Shown in pieces: positions 45,670-54,753 of a stretch of DNA of 64,000 nt. The stretch spans positions 1,215,001 through 1,279,000 of the forward strand of contig NZ_CP012074.1 in assembly GCF_001262015.1 (NCBI RefSeq), written 5' to 3'. The translations under genes and the position numbers were made by a program. Numbering within the stretch: position 1 is the first letter of the stretch; the number at the start of each line of letters is the position of its first letter. The DNA comes from Prevotella fusca JCM 17724 (GTDB lineage: Bacteria; Bacteroidota; Bacteroidia; Bacteroidales; Bacteroidaceae). The notes beneath the pieces were generated by a model, which did no database searches, was not told the DNA's origin, and worked only from the letters and a program-made list of their open reading frames with translations.

Positions 45670-47697
45670 ATGAAAGTAAAAATGCTACTTTTTGCAGCCT
45701 CTTTCATAGCCACATCCGCTATGGCACAGGGGTTGAAATCGGGCGTAGACCGCAACAACATGGATCTTAACGTGAAGCCCGGTGAGAATTTCTATGAGTA
45801 TGCTGCAGGCAACTGGCTGAAGACCCATCCGCTTGACAAGGAGCATCCGATGAACGGAGCCTTCGTTGATTTGGAGGAACTGAACAAGAAACGCATCCGT
45901 GAGATGGTGGAAGACTATGCCAGAAAGCCACAGACAAAAGGCACTGTTGCGCAGAAGATTGCCTCAATCTACAACCTCTACATGGACAGCACACGCCGCA
46001 ACCGTGAGGGATATGCGCCCATCAAACCTGTTCTGGCAAAGGTGCGTGCCGTGAAGAACCGCAAGGAACTCATCAAACTGATGTACGACCTCGATGTGAA
46101 AGGTTACGGAACCTTCCCTGTCGGCTTTGGAATGACGGTTGATGCCATGAACTCCAGTCGTTATATCATCGGCATTTCGCAGGGTGGAATCGGGCTTGAC
46201 CCAGAATACTACACCCAGCCTAACGAGCAGCAGAAGGCTGTCGTAGAGGCTTACAAGAGCCTTAACAACGACTTCCTGAAGATGGTCGGCAATGCTCCGG
46301 CAGTTGCCAAGAAGAAGATGGAGGCTGCCTTTGCACTGGAAAACCAGATTGCCAAGGTAAGCTATGACCAGGTCAAGTCACGTGACCCACAGGCAAATTA
46401 TCACCCGATGACGTGGGAACAGCTCTTGAAAGACTATCCCGGCATTGACTGGAACTATCTTTTGAAATCGGCAGGATTCCCAAACAACGGCGGAAAGGTT
46501 GACGTTGGGCAGCCTGAACCAGTCCACGAGGTGGAGAAAATACTTGCTACAGCACCGTTGGAATCACTGAAATCCTACATGGAGCTGGCAGTTGTGTCCA
46601 GTGCAGCTGGCATGTTGTCTGATGATTTCTCTAACCGCAGCTTTGAATACACCAAGGTGGCTTACGGCGTTCAGAAGCAGCAGCCACGCTGGAAGCGCGC
46701 TTTATCCTTCGTACAGGGCATCATGGGCGAGGCTGTAGGTAAGCTCTACGTTCAGAAATACTTCCCGGAAAGCAGCAAGCAGCACATGATTACATTGGTA
46801 AAGAACCTGCAGGATGCCTTTGCACAGCGCATTGAAGAGAACACATGGATGACTGCTGTTACCAAGCAGAAGGCACTGGAGAAACTGCAGGCATTCGACA
46901 TCAAGATAGGCTATCCTGACAAATGGCAGAACATGGACAGCGTATTCGTAATTGATGATGCCAAGTCCTTGTTCGACAATGTAAAGGGAGTGCAGGAAGC
47001 AGCTATGAAATATCGCATTGCCAAACGCTGGGGCAAGCCCGTTGACAAGAAGGAATGGCACATGACACCACAGACTGTCAATGCCTACTACGACCCTACA
47101 ACCAACAGCATCAACTTCCCTGCAGCCATCCTGCAGCCTCCTTTCTTCGACCCAGAGGTTGACGATGCAGCCAATTATGGCGGTATCGGTGCCGTTATCG
47201 GACACGAGATGAGCCACGGTTTTGACGACCAAGGATGCCAGTTTGACAAGGAAGGCAACATGAAGAACTGGTGGACTGAAGAGGATAAGAAGAACTATGA
47301 CGCCCGCACAAAGGTGCTCGTTGAGTGGTTCAACCAGCAGGAAGTAATCCCAGGATTGAATGTGAATGGTGAAAAGACACTCGGCGAGAACATCGGAGAC
47401 AACGGCGGTCTGAACATTGCTTTCCGTGCACTTGAGAACAGCATGAAGACAAATCCATTGTCCGACATAGATGGCTTCACCCCAGCCCAGCGTTTCTTCC
47501 TCGCATGGGGACGCGTATGGGCAAGCAACGTGGCTCCTCAGTTCGTTGCCTACATTGTCAACTCTGACGTTCACTCACCAAGCATCAGCCGTGTAAATGC
47601 TGCCCTGCCGATGATTGACAACTGGTACAAGGCATTCAACGTCAAGGAAGGTGACAAGCTCTTCGTACCACAGGAGAAGCGTGCGCACATCTGGTAA
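45670..47697 (+). CDS. M13-family zinc metallopeptidase (neprilysin/PepO-like)
   Basis: 675 residues with signal peptide MKVKMLLFAASFIATSAMAQG, so periplasmic or surface-located. Zinc motif HEMSH (His512, Glu513, His516) in VIGHEMSHGFDDQG, third ligand Glu573 in GENIGDNGG, and the conserved NAYYDP(x) and SINFPAAILQPPFF substrate region. Cleaves peptides; relatives in oral Prevotella and Porphyromonas degrade host peptides. Full length and intact. Followed by a strong terminator. Confidence 0.95.
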   Translation: MKVKMLLFAASFIATSAMAQGLKSGVDRNNMDLNVKPGENFYEYAAGNWLKTHPLDKEHPMNGAFVDLEELNKKRIREMVEDYARKPQTKGTVAQKIASIYNLYMDSTRRNREGYAPIKPVLAKVRAVKNRKELIKLMYDLDVKGYGTFPVGFGMTVDAMNSSRYIIGISQGGIGLDPEYYTQPNEQQKAVVEAYKSLNNDFLKMVGNAPAVAKKKMEAAFALENQIAKVSYDQVKSRDPQANYHPMTWEQLLKDYPGIDWNYLLKSAGFPNNGGKVDVGQPEPVHEVEKILATAPLESLKSYMELAVVSSAAGMLSDDFSNRSFEYTKVAYGVQKQQPRWKRALSFVQGIMGEAVGKLYVQKYFPESSKQHMITLVKNLQDAFAQRIEENTWMTAVTKQKALEKLQAFDIKIGYPDKWQNMDSVFVIDDAKSLFDNVKGVQEAAMKYRIAKRWGKPVDKKEWHMTPQTVNAYYDPTTNSINFPAAILQPPFFDPEVDDAANYGGIGAVIGHEMSHGFDDQGCQFDKEGNMKNWWTEEDKKNYDARTKVLVEWFNQQEVIPGLNVNGEKTLGENIGDNGGLNIAFRALENSMKTNPLSDIDGFTPAQRFFLAWGRVWASNVAPQFVAYIVNSDVHSPSISRVNAALPMIDNWYKAFNVKEGDKLFVPQEKRAHIW

Positions 47698-47730
47698 GAG
47701 ACAAGTTTACAAACAAATATCATTCAAGAA

Positions 47731-47768
47731 AAGAGCGTGTGTCCAGCTAATGGGCACACGCTCTTTTT
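47731..47768 (+). terminator. Terminator of the M13 peptidase gene
   Basis: AAGAGCGTGTGTCC and GGGCACACGCTCTT with a 7-nt loop, then T8. Confidence 0.9.
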
Positions 47769-47872
47769 TTTCACAACTAATCGGTACGTTCGGATGTACT
47801 ATATCCCATCAAAAAAAGATGAATATCCTGTTTGTTAACGTAAAACTTTTCACACAGAAACACTGCTGCTGC

Positions 47873-47918
47873 GAATTATTTTCATGAAAAGAATTATTTA
47901 TTTACGTGAAGATAATTC
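47873..47918. repeat. Family-1 palindromic array, 2 units
   Basis: A TCATGA core at 47882 and a degenerate ACGTGA core at 47904, 22 bp apart, bounded by CGAATT and AATTCGG. Confidence 0.75.
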
Positions 47919-48492
47919 GGTACTGACGTAATATGAGAACCCAAAAGAAGAAATAGAGAATGCAAAAACATGACTCCTGAAAAACGAACTTATACTAATC
48001 ACACAACTGAAAGCAATAAGTTTTATCTTCTGAAAAGTATATAATCTTTACAGCAAAGCATAAAACAAAAACAATATTTCAAGCCAACCCTGATGCTCTC
48101 AAGCAAAAATACGACAGGAACTTGTAATATAACCACAAGAACAACAAAGTTTATAACAATCATATCAAAACGCATTTTTTTGATAAGAAACAGCATTTTT
48201 TATCTATTAATTCAATAAATAATTGTATATTTGCATCCAACAACAATATTAATCACCCGTCTATAGGGTAAAAAGATTTGTACCAACAGTCCATAGGGAG
48301 CGTATCATCAAAGCTGACGGTTCGGAAACAATCCTGCTTAACAACAAAAGACATTGCCGCAGAAAGAGAGCTGACAACACCCCTTCATAAAAGTTCTTTG
48401 AGCACATACACATCATAACATCCTTTACTCAAACATTTAAAGGCGTCATCCGCCTCACTTGTTTCAATGCCAAAGATAACAGCAAGGAAACA

Positions 48493-48600
48493 ATGGAACT
48501 AACAAGAAAAGTCTTCATGAACAAGGAATTAAACTCTTTCAAAACCAACATAAAACAAGAAAGAACTACCAAGATCCTATTTTTTATGGGATATTTTTAG
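48493..48600 (+). CDS. Possible 35-residue leader peptide
   Basis: ATG at 48493 to TAG at 48598-48600: basic N-terminal part and a hydrophobic end (ILFFMGYF). It stops six bases before the strong hairpin at 48607, the layout expected for an attenuation leader peptide. No homologue known to me, and it may not be translated. Confidence 0.25.
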   Translation: MELTRKVFMNKELNSFKTNIKQERTTKILFFMGYF

Positions 48601-48606
48601 TTACCA

Positions 48607-48636
48607 GTGGGACTTCATCGCGAGATGAGGTCCCAC
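48607..48636 (+). terminator. Strong hairpin of the candidate RNA
   Basis: GTGGGAC (48607-48613), TCATC and GATGA arms around a GCGA tetraloop, then GTCCCAC. The downstream T content is modest (CCTTGTTTC). Confidence 0.6.
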
Positions 48637-48796
48637 GCCTTGTTTCATCATCATACCATACCATGCTGCTGAATAGCTGCTGAATGAAGTAGAATTACGA
48701 CTGTAAAAAGTTACGTTTCCTGCTCACTTGAGAATGAAAAGCTGTTTTATACCATGATTTATTACCTCGTATTGTAATCATTCCATTTCTTTTCAC

Positions 48797-48804
48797 TATC
48801 TTTG
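48797..48804 (+). promoter_or_regulatory. bcp promoter -7 element
   Basis: TATCTTTG, 36 nt before the ATG at 48840. Confidence 0.55.
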
Positions 48805-48839
48805 CGTTCGGAATAATAATCACTTAAAAAGAAAGAATT

Positions 48840-49298
48840 ATGAACGTAGGAGATAAAGCACCGGAGATTCTGGGTACTGACCAGGACGGAAAAGAAATCA
48901 AGTTGAGCGATTACAAAGGGCAGAAGATTGTTCTTTATTTCTATCCAAAGGATTCAACATCGGGCTGCACGGCACAGGCATGCAACCTGCGTGACAACTA
49001 CGAGGACTTGAAAGCCAAGGGTTACACGGTCATCGGAGCCAGCATACAGGACGAGAAATCGCACAAGAAGTTCATTGAGAAGAACGAATTGCCTTTCCCT
49101 CTCATTGCCGATACTGACCTGAAACTGGTTGAGACATTCGGTGTGTACGGTGAGAAGAAGATGTATGGACGCACCTATATGGGTACTTTCCGCACTACTT
49201 TCATCATCAATGAAGACGGCATTATTGAGCGTATCCTTGGTCCAAAGCAGATTAAGACAAAGGATCATGCTGCACAGATTCTTGCTGAAGACAAGTAA
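48840..49298 (+). CDS. bcp: Bcp-type peroxiredoxin (thiol peroxidase)
   Basis: 152 residues. Reduces hydroperoxides with thioredoxin. The peroxidatic Cys43 and resolving Cys48 are in YPKDSTSGCTAQACNLRD, the PrxQ/Bcp arrangement with both Cys in one helix. FRTTFIINEDGIIERI is the conserved C-terminal strand. Monocistronic with its own promoter. Confidence 0.94.
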   Translation: MNVGDKAPEILGTDQDGKEIKLSDYKGQKIVLYFYPKDSTSGCTAQACNLRDNYEDLKAKGYTVIGASIQDEKSHKKFIEKNELPFPLIADTDLKLVETFGVYGEKKMYGRTYMGTFRTTFIINEDGIIERILGPKQIKTKDHAAQILAEDK

Positions 49299-49470
49299 GC
49301 TGTTCCCGTGAGGACAGGGCAATGCACCGATGAAGACGGAATATTGCCGTGTAAAGACATAGTAACAGAAAGGCAGAAACACACTCATACAACAGGAGAA
49401 GCGTAATAACAAAAGAACGGAAAAGCACTCTTTGCAGAAAGAGATGTGATAACTGAAAAACGGAACGGCT

Positions 49471-50403
49471 ATGTCCAGACCTCAAGGCGCAGGCAGTAAG
49501 AAAACAAAGAGAATGACTCCAACCAGTAAAAGACCCATAAACACTGGGGATACCCACACATCACCCCCCTCTCCACACGGAGAGGGGAAGGGGGTGAGGC
49601 TTTCCCAAAAGGAAGTTGCAACAACATCTTTGAAGGAAAAACTCCTTACCCTTGCAGCGCAATATGAAACTCCGTCATTCCTCAACGGTGACCCTTCCTG
49701 GTTCATGCACCAGGTAACAGGAAAAAGAAATCAGGAAACAATGGCTTTCATTGCTTCCTGTCTGAGTTATGGTTCACGGCAGGTATTCATGCCTCGCATA
49801 CAATATCTGCTTGACTGTTCACGAAGTGAGCCATACGAATGGATAAAGAGTGGAAGGTTTCAACTTGACGTTCCTGATGACGACCAGTGCTTCTACCGCC
49901 TGTACACAAACGGTATGATGCACGACCTCTTCTGTGCACTGCAGACGATGTTCAAGGAGTTTGGCGACATAGAAGGCTACATCCGCAGTTATGCCGGACT
50001 GACTGACACAAGCCAACAGACCGATACAATCACTGCCATTGAAGCCATCTGTAGCTTTTTCCAGAAACAGGAAGTAACGGGGATCATTCCCAAGGACACA
50101 AAATCCTGTTGCAAACGTGTGTGTATGTTCCTGCGCTGGATGGTTCGCACTGACTCTCCTGTAGACCTTGGCATATGGTCTGGTCTCATCGACCGGCGTT
50201 CCCTCATCATTCCGCTTGACACGCATGTCATACAACAATCCCTGCAATTAGGACTCATCACAAGCAAGACGCCATCGATGTCCATAGCCCGCAAGCTGAC
50301 TGACAGGCTCCTCCTTTTCTTTCCCGATGACCCACTGAAAGCTGACTTTGCCCTCTTTGGATATGGCGTAGACCCAAAGAAAGATAAAAAGGCAAAATCA
50401 TAA
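49471..50403 (+). CDS. TIGR02757 family protein with repeat-encoded N-terminus
   Basis: 310 residues. The conserved part starts at about LKEKLLTLAAQYETPSFLNGDPSWFMHQV and includes CKRVCMFLRWMVRTDSPVDLGIW and LIIPLDTHVIQQSLQLGL, hallmarks of this uncharacterised family. Residues ~28-43 (DTHTSPPSPHGEGKGVRL) come from a GC-rich hairpin repeat (49560-49604). No ATG lies between repeat and core; a TTG (codon before KEKLL) is an alternative start that would skip the repeat. Function unknown. Confidence 0.8.
   Translation: MSRPQGAGSKKTKRMTPTSKRPINTGDTHTSPPSPHGEGKGVRLSQKEVATTSLKEKLLTLAAQYETPSFLNGDPSWFMHQVTGKRNQETMAFIASCLSYGSRQVFMPRIQYLLDCSRSEPYEWIKSGRFQLDVPDDDQCFYRLYTNGMMHDLFCALQTMFKEFGDIEGYIRSYAGLTDTSQQTDTITAIEAICSFFQKQEVTGIIPKDTKSCCKRVCMFLRWMVRTDSPVDLGIWSGLIDRRSLIIPLDTHVIQQSLQLGLITSKTPSMSIARKLTDRLLLFFPDDPLKADFALFGYGVDPKKDKKAKS
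49560..49604. repeat. GC-rich hairpin repeat in the TIGR02757 gene start
   Basis: CACCCCCCTCTCC and GGAGAGGGGAAGGGGGTG arms. Same family as 19236. Confidence 0.8.
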
Positions 50404-50539
50404 AAAGACAAAACAAGTTAGAACTAAAAATAACAAGAGGGGATGAAAGGTAAAAAAGCAAAAGGATAAAAGGGTAAAATGCAAAGCATTAAAGAGATAG
50501 AAACGACATATAAACCTATTGGGGTATCACGCTATTCAC

Positions 50540-50580
50540 GCCCCCTCTCCACTCGGAGAGAGATTGGGGTGAGGCTTTTT
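50540..50580. repeat. GC-rich hairpin repeat in intergenic region
   Basis: CGCCCCCTCTCC / GGAGAGAGATTGGGGTG, near-identical to the 49560 copy, 960 bp away. Confidence 0.75.
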
Positions 50581-50634
50581 GTCAGACTTTTTCATCCCCT
50601 TATTTCGAACCCACGCTCTTTTCCATTCAAATCA

Positions 50635-50740
50635 AGCCTTGATTGCCTTGTAAAAGGGCGTTAATTGAAGCCTAACTAAGGCTTAATTGAAGTCTAATTA
50701 AGCACCTTTTCTTGCACGGTTTTATAACAAGATGATTAAC
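50635..50740. repeat. Family-2 array, 3 units of 22 bp, with conserved tail
   Basis: Units start at 50635, 50657 and 50679; core CTTAATTGAAGTCTAATTA then AGCACC. The tail TTTTCTTGCACGG...TTATAACAAGATGATTA is shared with 54248 and 57171. The 50404-51140 gap holds no other gene I can support. Confidence 0.8.
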
Positions 50741-51069
50741 AGCCAGTTGCAAATACGCCGATAACATCATATTTCCCCCGATTTTAAACAAGGCTGCCAA
50801 TATATTATGTAAAGATAATTCACACCGACAAATGCGACATTATCACATTAATGGAACTGGCAAAGAAATGGTTTGAATACAATTCTAATCACCCTATCCT
50901 CCCCATTCTATCTTACACAACAACAGGAACAGACAGAAACAAGAGAGATATCCGCTGACAGAAATCTATACCTCCCACAACAGCTATAACCTGTCTTTCC
51001 CCAAACATCCCACAGCCTTCCCGCTCTAAGACAACAGAGCCAATGCTTGAAACCTAATAGAAAGAAAAA

Positions 51070-51105
51070 TCCCGACCTCACTCTATGTGAAGCCGGGACA
51101 TTGTT
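51070..51105 (-). terminator. Bidirectional terminator downstream of the small membrane protein gene
   Basis: TCCCGACCTCAC (51070-51081) pairs with GTGAAGCCGGGA (51087-51098) with two mismatches; T-rich tails on both sides (minus: GGGATTTTTCTTT). Confidence 0.7.
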
Positions 51106-51140
51106 TTTTTACTCTCAAATTTCTAAATTGCGTTTTGAAT

Positions 51141-51266
51141 TTAGGCAGTGATGTGCTTATTCAAGTTTACTGCCTTCGCTACCAATGCTGCTACTACAAC
51201 AGCTGATAATACTGCTACGATCATAATCTTTTTACCTTTAGTGGAGACCATCTGTCTCCGATTCAT
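51141..51266 (-). CDS. 41-residue single-pass membrane protein
   Basis: Short frame MNRRQMVSTKGKKIMIVAVL...KAVNLNKHITA: a basic N-terminus, a helix of about 18 residues (IMIVAVLSAVVVAALVAKAV) and a short polar tail. A TACCTTTG promoter element (51295-51302, minus strand) sits about 29 nt upstream and a terminator follows at 51070-51098, so it is a complete transcription unit. No family recognised. It could anchor or regulate a membrane complex. Confidence 0.65.
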   Translation of the reverse strand: MNRRQMVSTKGKKIMIVAVLSAVVVAALVAKAVNLNKHITA

Positions 51267-51294
51267 AATATGTTATCCTTAATCTTTACGAGTG

Positions 51295-51302
51295 CAAAGG
51301 TA
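51295..51302 (-). promoter_or_regulatory. Promoter -7 element of the 41-residue protein gene
   Basis: Minus-strand TACCTTTG, 29 nt before the ATG. Confidence 0.55.
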
Positions 51303-51429
51303 GGAAGAAATAACATATCGGACAAGAGTTTTCAGTATCAACACAAGTTTATTGCCATTTTATTACCCTGTGTCAACCCACTTGATTTTTATCAAGCACA
51401 CAATACTTGCTTTTCTCAAATATTTGAAC

Positions 51430-51437
51430 TAACTTTG
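51430..51437 (+). promoter_or_regulatory. Helicase gene promoter -7 element
   Basis: TAACTTTG, 30 nt before the ATG at 51467. Confidence 0.5.
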
Positions 51438-51466
51438 TTCCTCGCTATTAACAAACGGACAGAAGA

Positions 51467-53623
51467 ATGGAGAAGAATCAGGAGTTACGCAACGCATGGG
51501 ACTTTGTTGAACACACAGGGATAAGCATTTTCCTCACAGGAAAGGCTGGCACGGGCAAGACAACCTTCCTTCGCACACTCAAGGAACACAGCAGCAAACG
51601 CAGCGTCATCGTTGCGCCGACCGGTGTAGCTGCCATCAATGCGGGCGGTATGACCATCCATTCCTTCTTCCAGCTGCCCCTCTCGCCCTTTGTCCCCGAT
51701 GCCAGCATCAAGAACCGATTTGACTACAGCAAGGAAAAACGCAAGATTATGCGTACACTCGACCTGCTCATCATTGACGAAATCAGTATGGTACGGGCGG
51801 ATTTACTGGATGCCATTGACTCTGTCCTGCGCCGTTTCCGCGAACACGATAAGCCCTTCGGCGGTGTACAATTGCTGATGATAGGCGACTTGCAACAGCT
51901 TACACCTGTCGTAACTCCCGAAGAAGAGAAAGTGCTGCAGCGTTATTACGACACGCCTTACTTCTTTGGCTCAAAGGCTTTGAGAAGCATCAGCTACGTA
52001 ACCATCGAACTGACGCACGTCTATCGACAGCAGGACAGCACCTTCATCACCTTACTTAATAATATAAGGGAGGGAAAAGCTACTGCTGCCGACCTGCAAC
52101 GACTCAACGAACGGTACTCCCCCACCTTCCTGCCAGAGGCTGGCAGCGACTACATCCGACTGACAACACACAACCGAATGGCAGAAAGTTACAATGAAGA
52201 CCAGCTGCGCAATCTGCCTTCAAGAGCATGTTCGTTCAGGGCTGAGACTGACGGTAACTTCCCAGAATACAGTTACCCGGCTGACTTCAACCTGACGTTG
52301 AAGGTCGGTGCACAGGTGATGTTCATCCGTAATGACAACAACGGACGGTACTATAACGGGCGTATCGGGCATGTAACTTACGTTGACAATGAGAAGATTC
52401 TCGTCCTTTGCCCTGGCGACGAAGATGCTATAGAGGTTGAGGTTGAGACCTGGGAGAACACCAAATATACACTGAATGAAAAGACGAAACAGATAGAAGC
52501 CGAGGTGCAGGGTACTTTCAAGCAGTATCCGCTGCGTCTGGCATGGGCTATCACCATCCATAAAAGCCAGGGACTCACCTTTGAACATGCCATCATTGAC
52601 GCACAGGCTTCCTTTGCATCGGGGCAGGTATATGTGGCTTTAAGCCGTTGCAAGACCTTGGAGGGACTGGTTCTTGCCTCCCCAATAGGCAATGCTGCCA
52701 TCATTAATGACAGCAGAGTAAGCGACTATATATCCCATCAGACGGAACAGGCTGAGCAAAGTATCTCTGCCCTGCCAGCCCTGAAGGAAGAGTATTACCG
52801 ACAGCTACTCATAGAACTGTTCAACTTCAACGACATCAAAATCTATGAAGCAGCCCTCTTCAGGGTGCTGACCGAGTTCTTCTTCAAGTTTCCAAAGATC
52901 AATGCACTGCACAAGATGACCCTGTCCGACTTAGACACACGTGTCATAAGCGTATCGATGAAATGGGAAAATGTCATCAGAAGAATGACAACCGTGCAGC
53001 TTCACGAGGATGAATTCAAGGAAAGAGTCAAGAAAAGTACGCTTTATTTCCACAGTCAGCTGACCGAATTGTTCAGTCACATGCTTGAAATAACAAGAGA
53101 TATACAAACGAACAACAAGACTGCTGCCATACGTTTTGAGAATACCTATACTGATCTTCAGCAGACTTATCATGCCAAACGAGAGCTGTTGGAAGCCATC
53201 ATGGAGGACGGGTTTTCCATAACAACCTATCTTACAGCAAAGCAAGAGGCTATTCTCAACAGTCTAAACGATGGAACGGGCAATAAACGAAGGAAGAAGA
53301 AAGAAACAACCAATGCGGTCAAGACCGTTAAGCCCAGTACAATTGAGTTGACTTACAACCTCTTCAAGGCTGGAAAGAATGTCGAAGAAATTGCCAAAGA
53401 ACGCGGACTTACACCAGGTACAATCCAAGGACACCTTATTCCTTACATCCAGAAAGGAGAGATACAGATTGAACATGTGATTGATAAGAAAAAAATAAAC
53501 ACTATCAAACGTATCGCAAAGGCTGTGGGCAAAGATAGCGGCATGAAAACCATCAAAGAATTATGCCCGTCTGACATAACCTACAATGACATTCTCTTAG
53601 TAATGAAAACAACCATGTCCTGA
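51467..53623 (+). CDS. PIF1/RRM3-like ATP-dependent helicase with C-terminal HTH
   Basis: 718 residues. Walker A GKAGTGKTTFL, Walker B LLIIDEISMV, then motifs IDLQQLTPV, THVYRQQD and the C-terminal UvrD-like motif AWAITIHKSQGLTFE, QVYVALSRCK of superfamily 1B helicases. The last ~150 residues hold a helix-turn-helix (LFKAGKNVEEIAKERGLTPGTIQGHLIPYIQ), the HTH_40-type domain found on such Bacteroidota helicases. Likely a 5'-3' DNA helicase in replication or repair. Full length, own promoter. Confidence 0.9.
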   Translation: MEKNQELRNAWDFVEHTGISIFLTGKAGTGKTTFLRTLKEHSSKRSVIVAPTGVAAINAGGMTIHSFFQLPLSPFVPDASIKNRFDYSKEKRKIMRTLDLLIIDEISMVRADLLDAIDSVLRRFREHDKPFGGVQLLMIGDLQQLTPVVTPEEEKVLQRYYDTPYFFGSKALRSISYVTIELTHVYRQQDSTFITLLNNIREGKATAADLQRLNERYSPTFLPEAGSDYIRLTTHNRMAESYNEDQLRNLPSRACSFRAETDGNFPEYSYPADFNLTLKVGAQVMFIRNDNNGRYYNGRIGHVTYVDNEKILVLCPGDEDAIEVEVETWENTKYTLNEKTKQIEAEVQGTFKQYPLRLAWAITIHKSQGLTFEHAIIDAQASFASGQVYVALSRCKTLEGLVLASPIGNAAIINDSRVSDYISHQTEQAEQSISALPALKEEYYRQLLIELFNFNDIKIYEAALFRVLTEFFFKFPKINALHKMTLSDLDTRVISVSMKWENVIRRMTTVQLHEDEFKERVKKSTLYFHSQLTELFSHMLEITRDIQTNNKTAAIRFENTYTDLQQTYHAKRELLEAIMEDGFSITTYLTAKQEAILNSLNDGTGNKRRKKKETTNAVKTVKPSTIELTYNLFKAGKNVEEIAKERGLTPGTIQGHLIPYIQKGEIQIEHVIDKKKINTIKRIAKAVGKDSGMKTIKELCPSDITYNDILLVMKTTMS

Positions 53624-53787
53624 TGAAGCATTGAACGACACAAATACAAACCGCAAAAAGATGAATAAAAGCGGTGAAAAGGACAAAAACGACTTCGTAG
53701 ACTGTTAAATGTACAGACTACAACACTTTTTTACGTTATTAACCGATAAAAAGTGTCGATATTGTCTTTATTCTGCTGGATTTTTTT

Positions 53788-53998
53788 TATCTTTGCATGG
53801 TCAATTAAAGACTATATTGAGTAGCAATCAAATTACGTTTAAATAGTTATTAGTAAGTTAATAGTCAAATTAAAGTAATCAGGACAGTCCTCGTGACGAA
53901 GATTACCTGATGAATTTTTTGAGTCAAATAATTTTTTGAGTTATTTAGTTAAGTGGCTGAGTGTATGTCTGCGTGAGCAGGTGTGCACTTTTTTTTAA
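53788..53998 (+). ncRNA. Candidate small RNA
   Basis: Promoter-like TATCTTTG (53788-53795). Downstream GTAATC (53875-53880) can pair with GATTAC (53901-53906), or ATCAGG (53878-53883) with CCTGAT (53906-53911) followed by ATTTTTT; these pairings exclude each other. A second CTGC/GCAG hairpin and T8 end the unit at about 53998. The ~190-nt length lies in the 6S RNA range but I see no 6S hallmark. The rest of the 53624-54753 gap has a family-2 array and the glnN promoter. Confidence 0.35.
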
Positions 53999-54247
53999 TT
54001 CAGAAACCAACATAAAGGGCGCAACACATTTCCACAACTCAGCAAAGAGGAATGTGACTTTGTAAAGAATATGGGACAGAAGAACTAAAGGTAATGGCAG
54101 AACGCAAAAGAGCCAATAACGGATTCTATGGGAAATTACGGTGTCCATCGTCATCACGGATAGACAGGAAAGAGATACAAGAGGATTCCTTTTGTCATAA
54201 AATCTCCTTACGTTAAGTTCTATTGATGACTAACAGGACTCTGACTA

Positions 54248-54355
54248 AGCACTAATTGCTCCCAACAGGTGCTTAAATGAAACCTTACTAATGCTTATTT
54301 GAAACCCTATCAAGCACTCCTTTCTTCACACAAAATTATAACCAACTGATTATTT
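54248..54355. repeat. Family-2 array, 3 units of about 22 bp, with conserved tail
   Basis: Units start at 54248, 54270 and 54292. The tail (54314-54355) contains AGCACT, CTTTCTTCACAC and TTATAACCAACTGATTA, as in the copies at 50635 and 57171. Confidence 0.75.
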
Positions 54356-54690
54356 GACTATTAAATCACACACGCACCATCTTTCCAAACTTCTGTTTTA
54401 TAAGTAAGACCGACGGCAATCCATGTAATGAATTTTCAGATTACTCTATTCCAAAGAATCCATCCAAAACTTATAAGAAAAGCCCAGAACCTCATCGAAA
54501 CAACAGACCGCTCCTTCCCATGTAACAGTCTTTACCACAGTTTACATAAAGCAGAAAAAGCAAGTCCAGACCAATCATCAGGGAAACAGCCTTGACCCTA
54601 TCGGAAAACCAAAGCACGTTTACTGGCAACTGATACAGGTCAAAACAAGCCAGCATATTGGAAAAAACCGATACATATATCCTAAAATAC

Positions 54691-54722
54691 TTTGTGAGAT
54701 AACCTGAAAATAAGTAATTTTG
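54691..54722 (+). promoter_or_regulatory. glnN promoter
   Basis: TTTG (54691-54694), 20 bp, TAATTTTG (54715-54722). 31 nt before the ATG. Confidence 0.7.
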
Positions 54723-54753
54723 CAGCAGGAACTTTCATTTTAAGGTAAAAGAT

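Larger units (their letters stand above)
48226..48640 (+). ncRNA. Candidate transcribed RNA with leader peptide and strong 3' hairpin
   Basis: Starts with a promoter-like TATATTTG (48226-48233), carries a boxA-like GTTCTTTGA (48393-48401, as in the rRNA leader), a GGCG/CGCC hairpin near 48443-48455, a possible 35-codon frame (48493-48600), and ends at a perfect long hairpin, GTGGGAC...GTCCCAC (48607-48636). I cannot assign it to a known RNA class. The rest of the 47698-48839 gap has only a family-1 array. Confidence 0.4.

Noticed and set aside
46702..47574. 290-codon antisense frame within the M13 peptidase gene
   Set aside because: It is a shadow of a strongly conserved coding strand.
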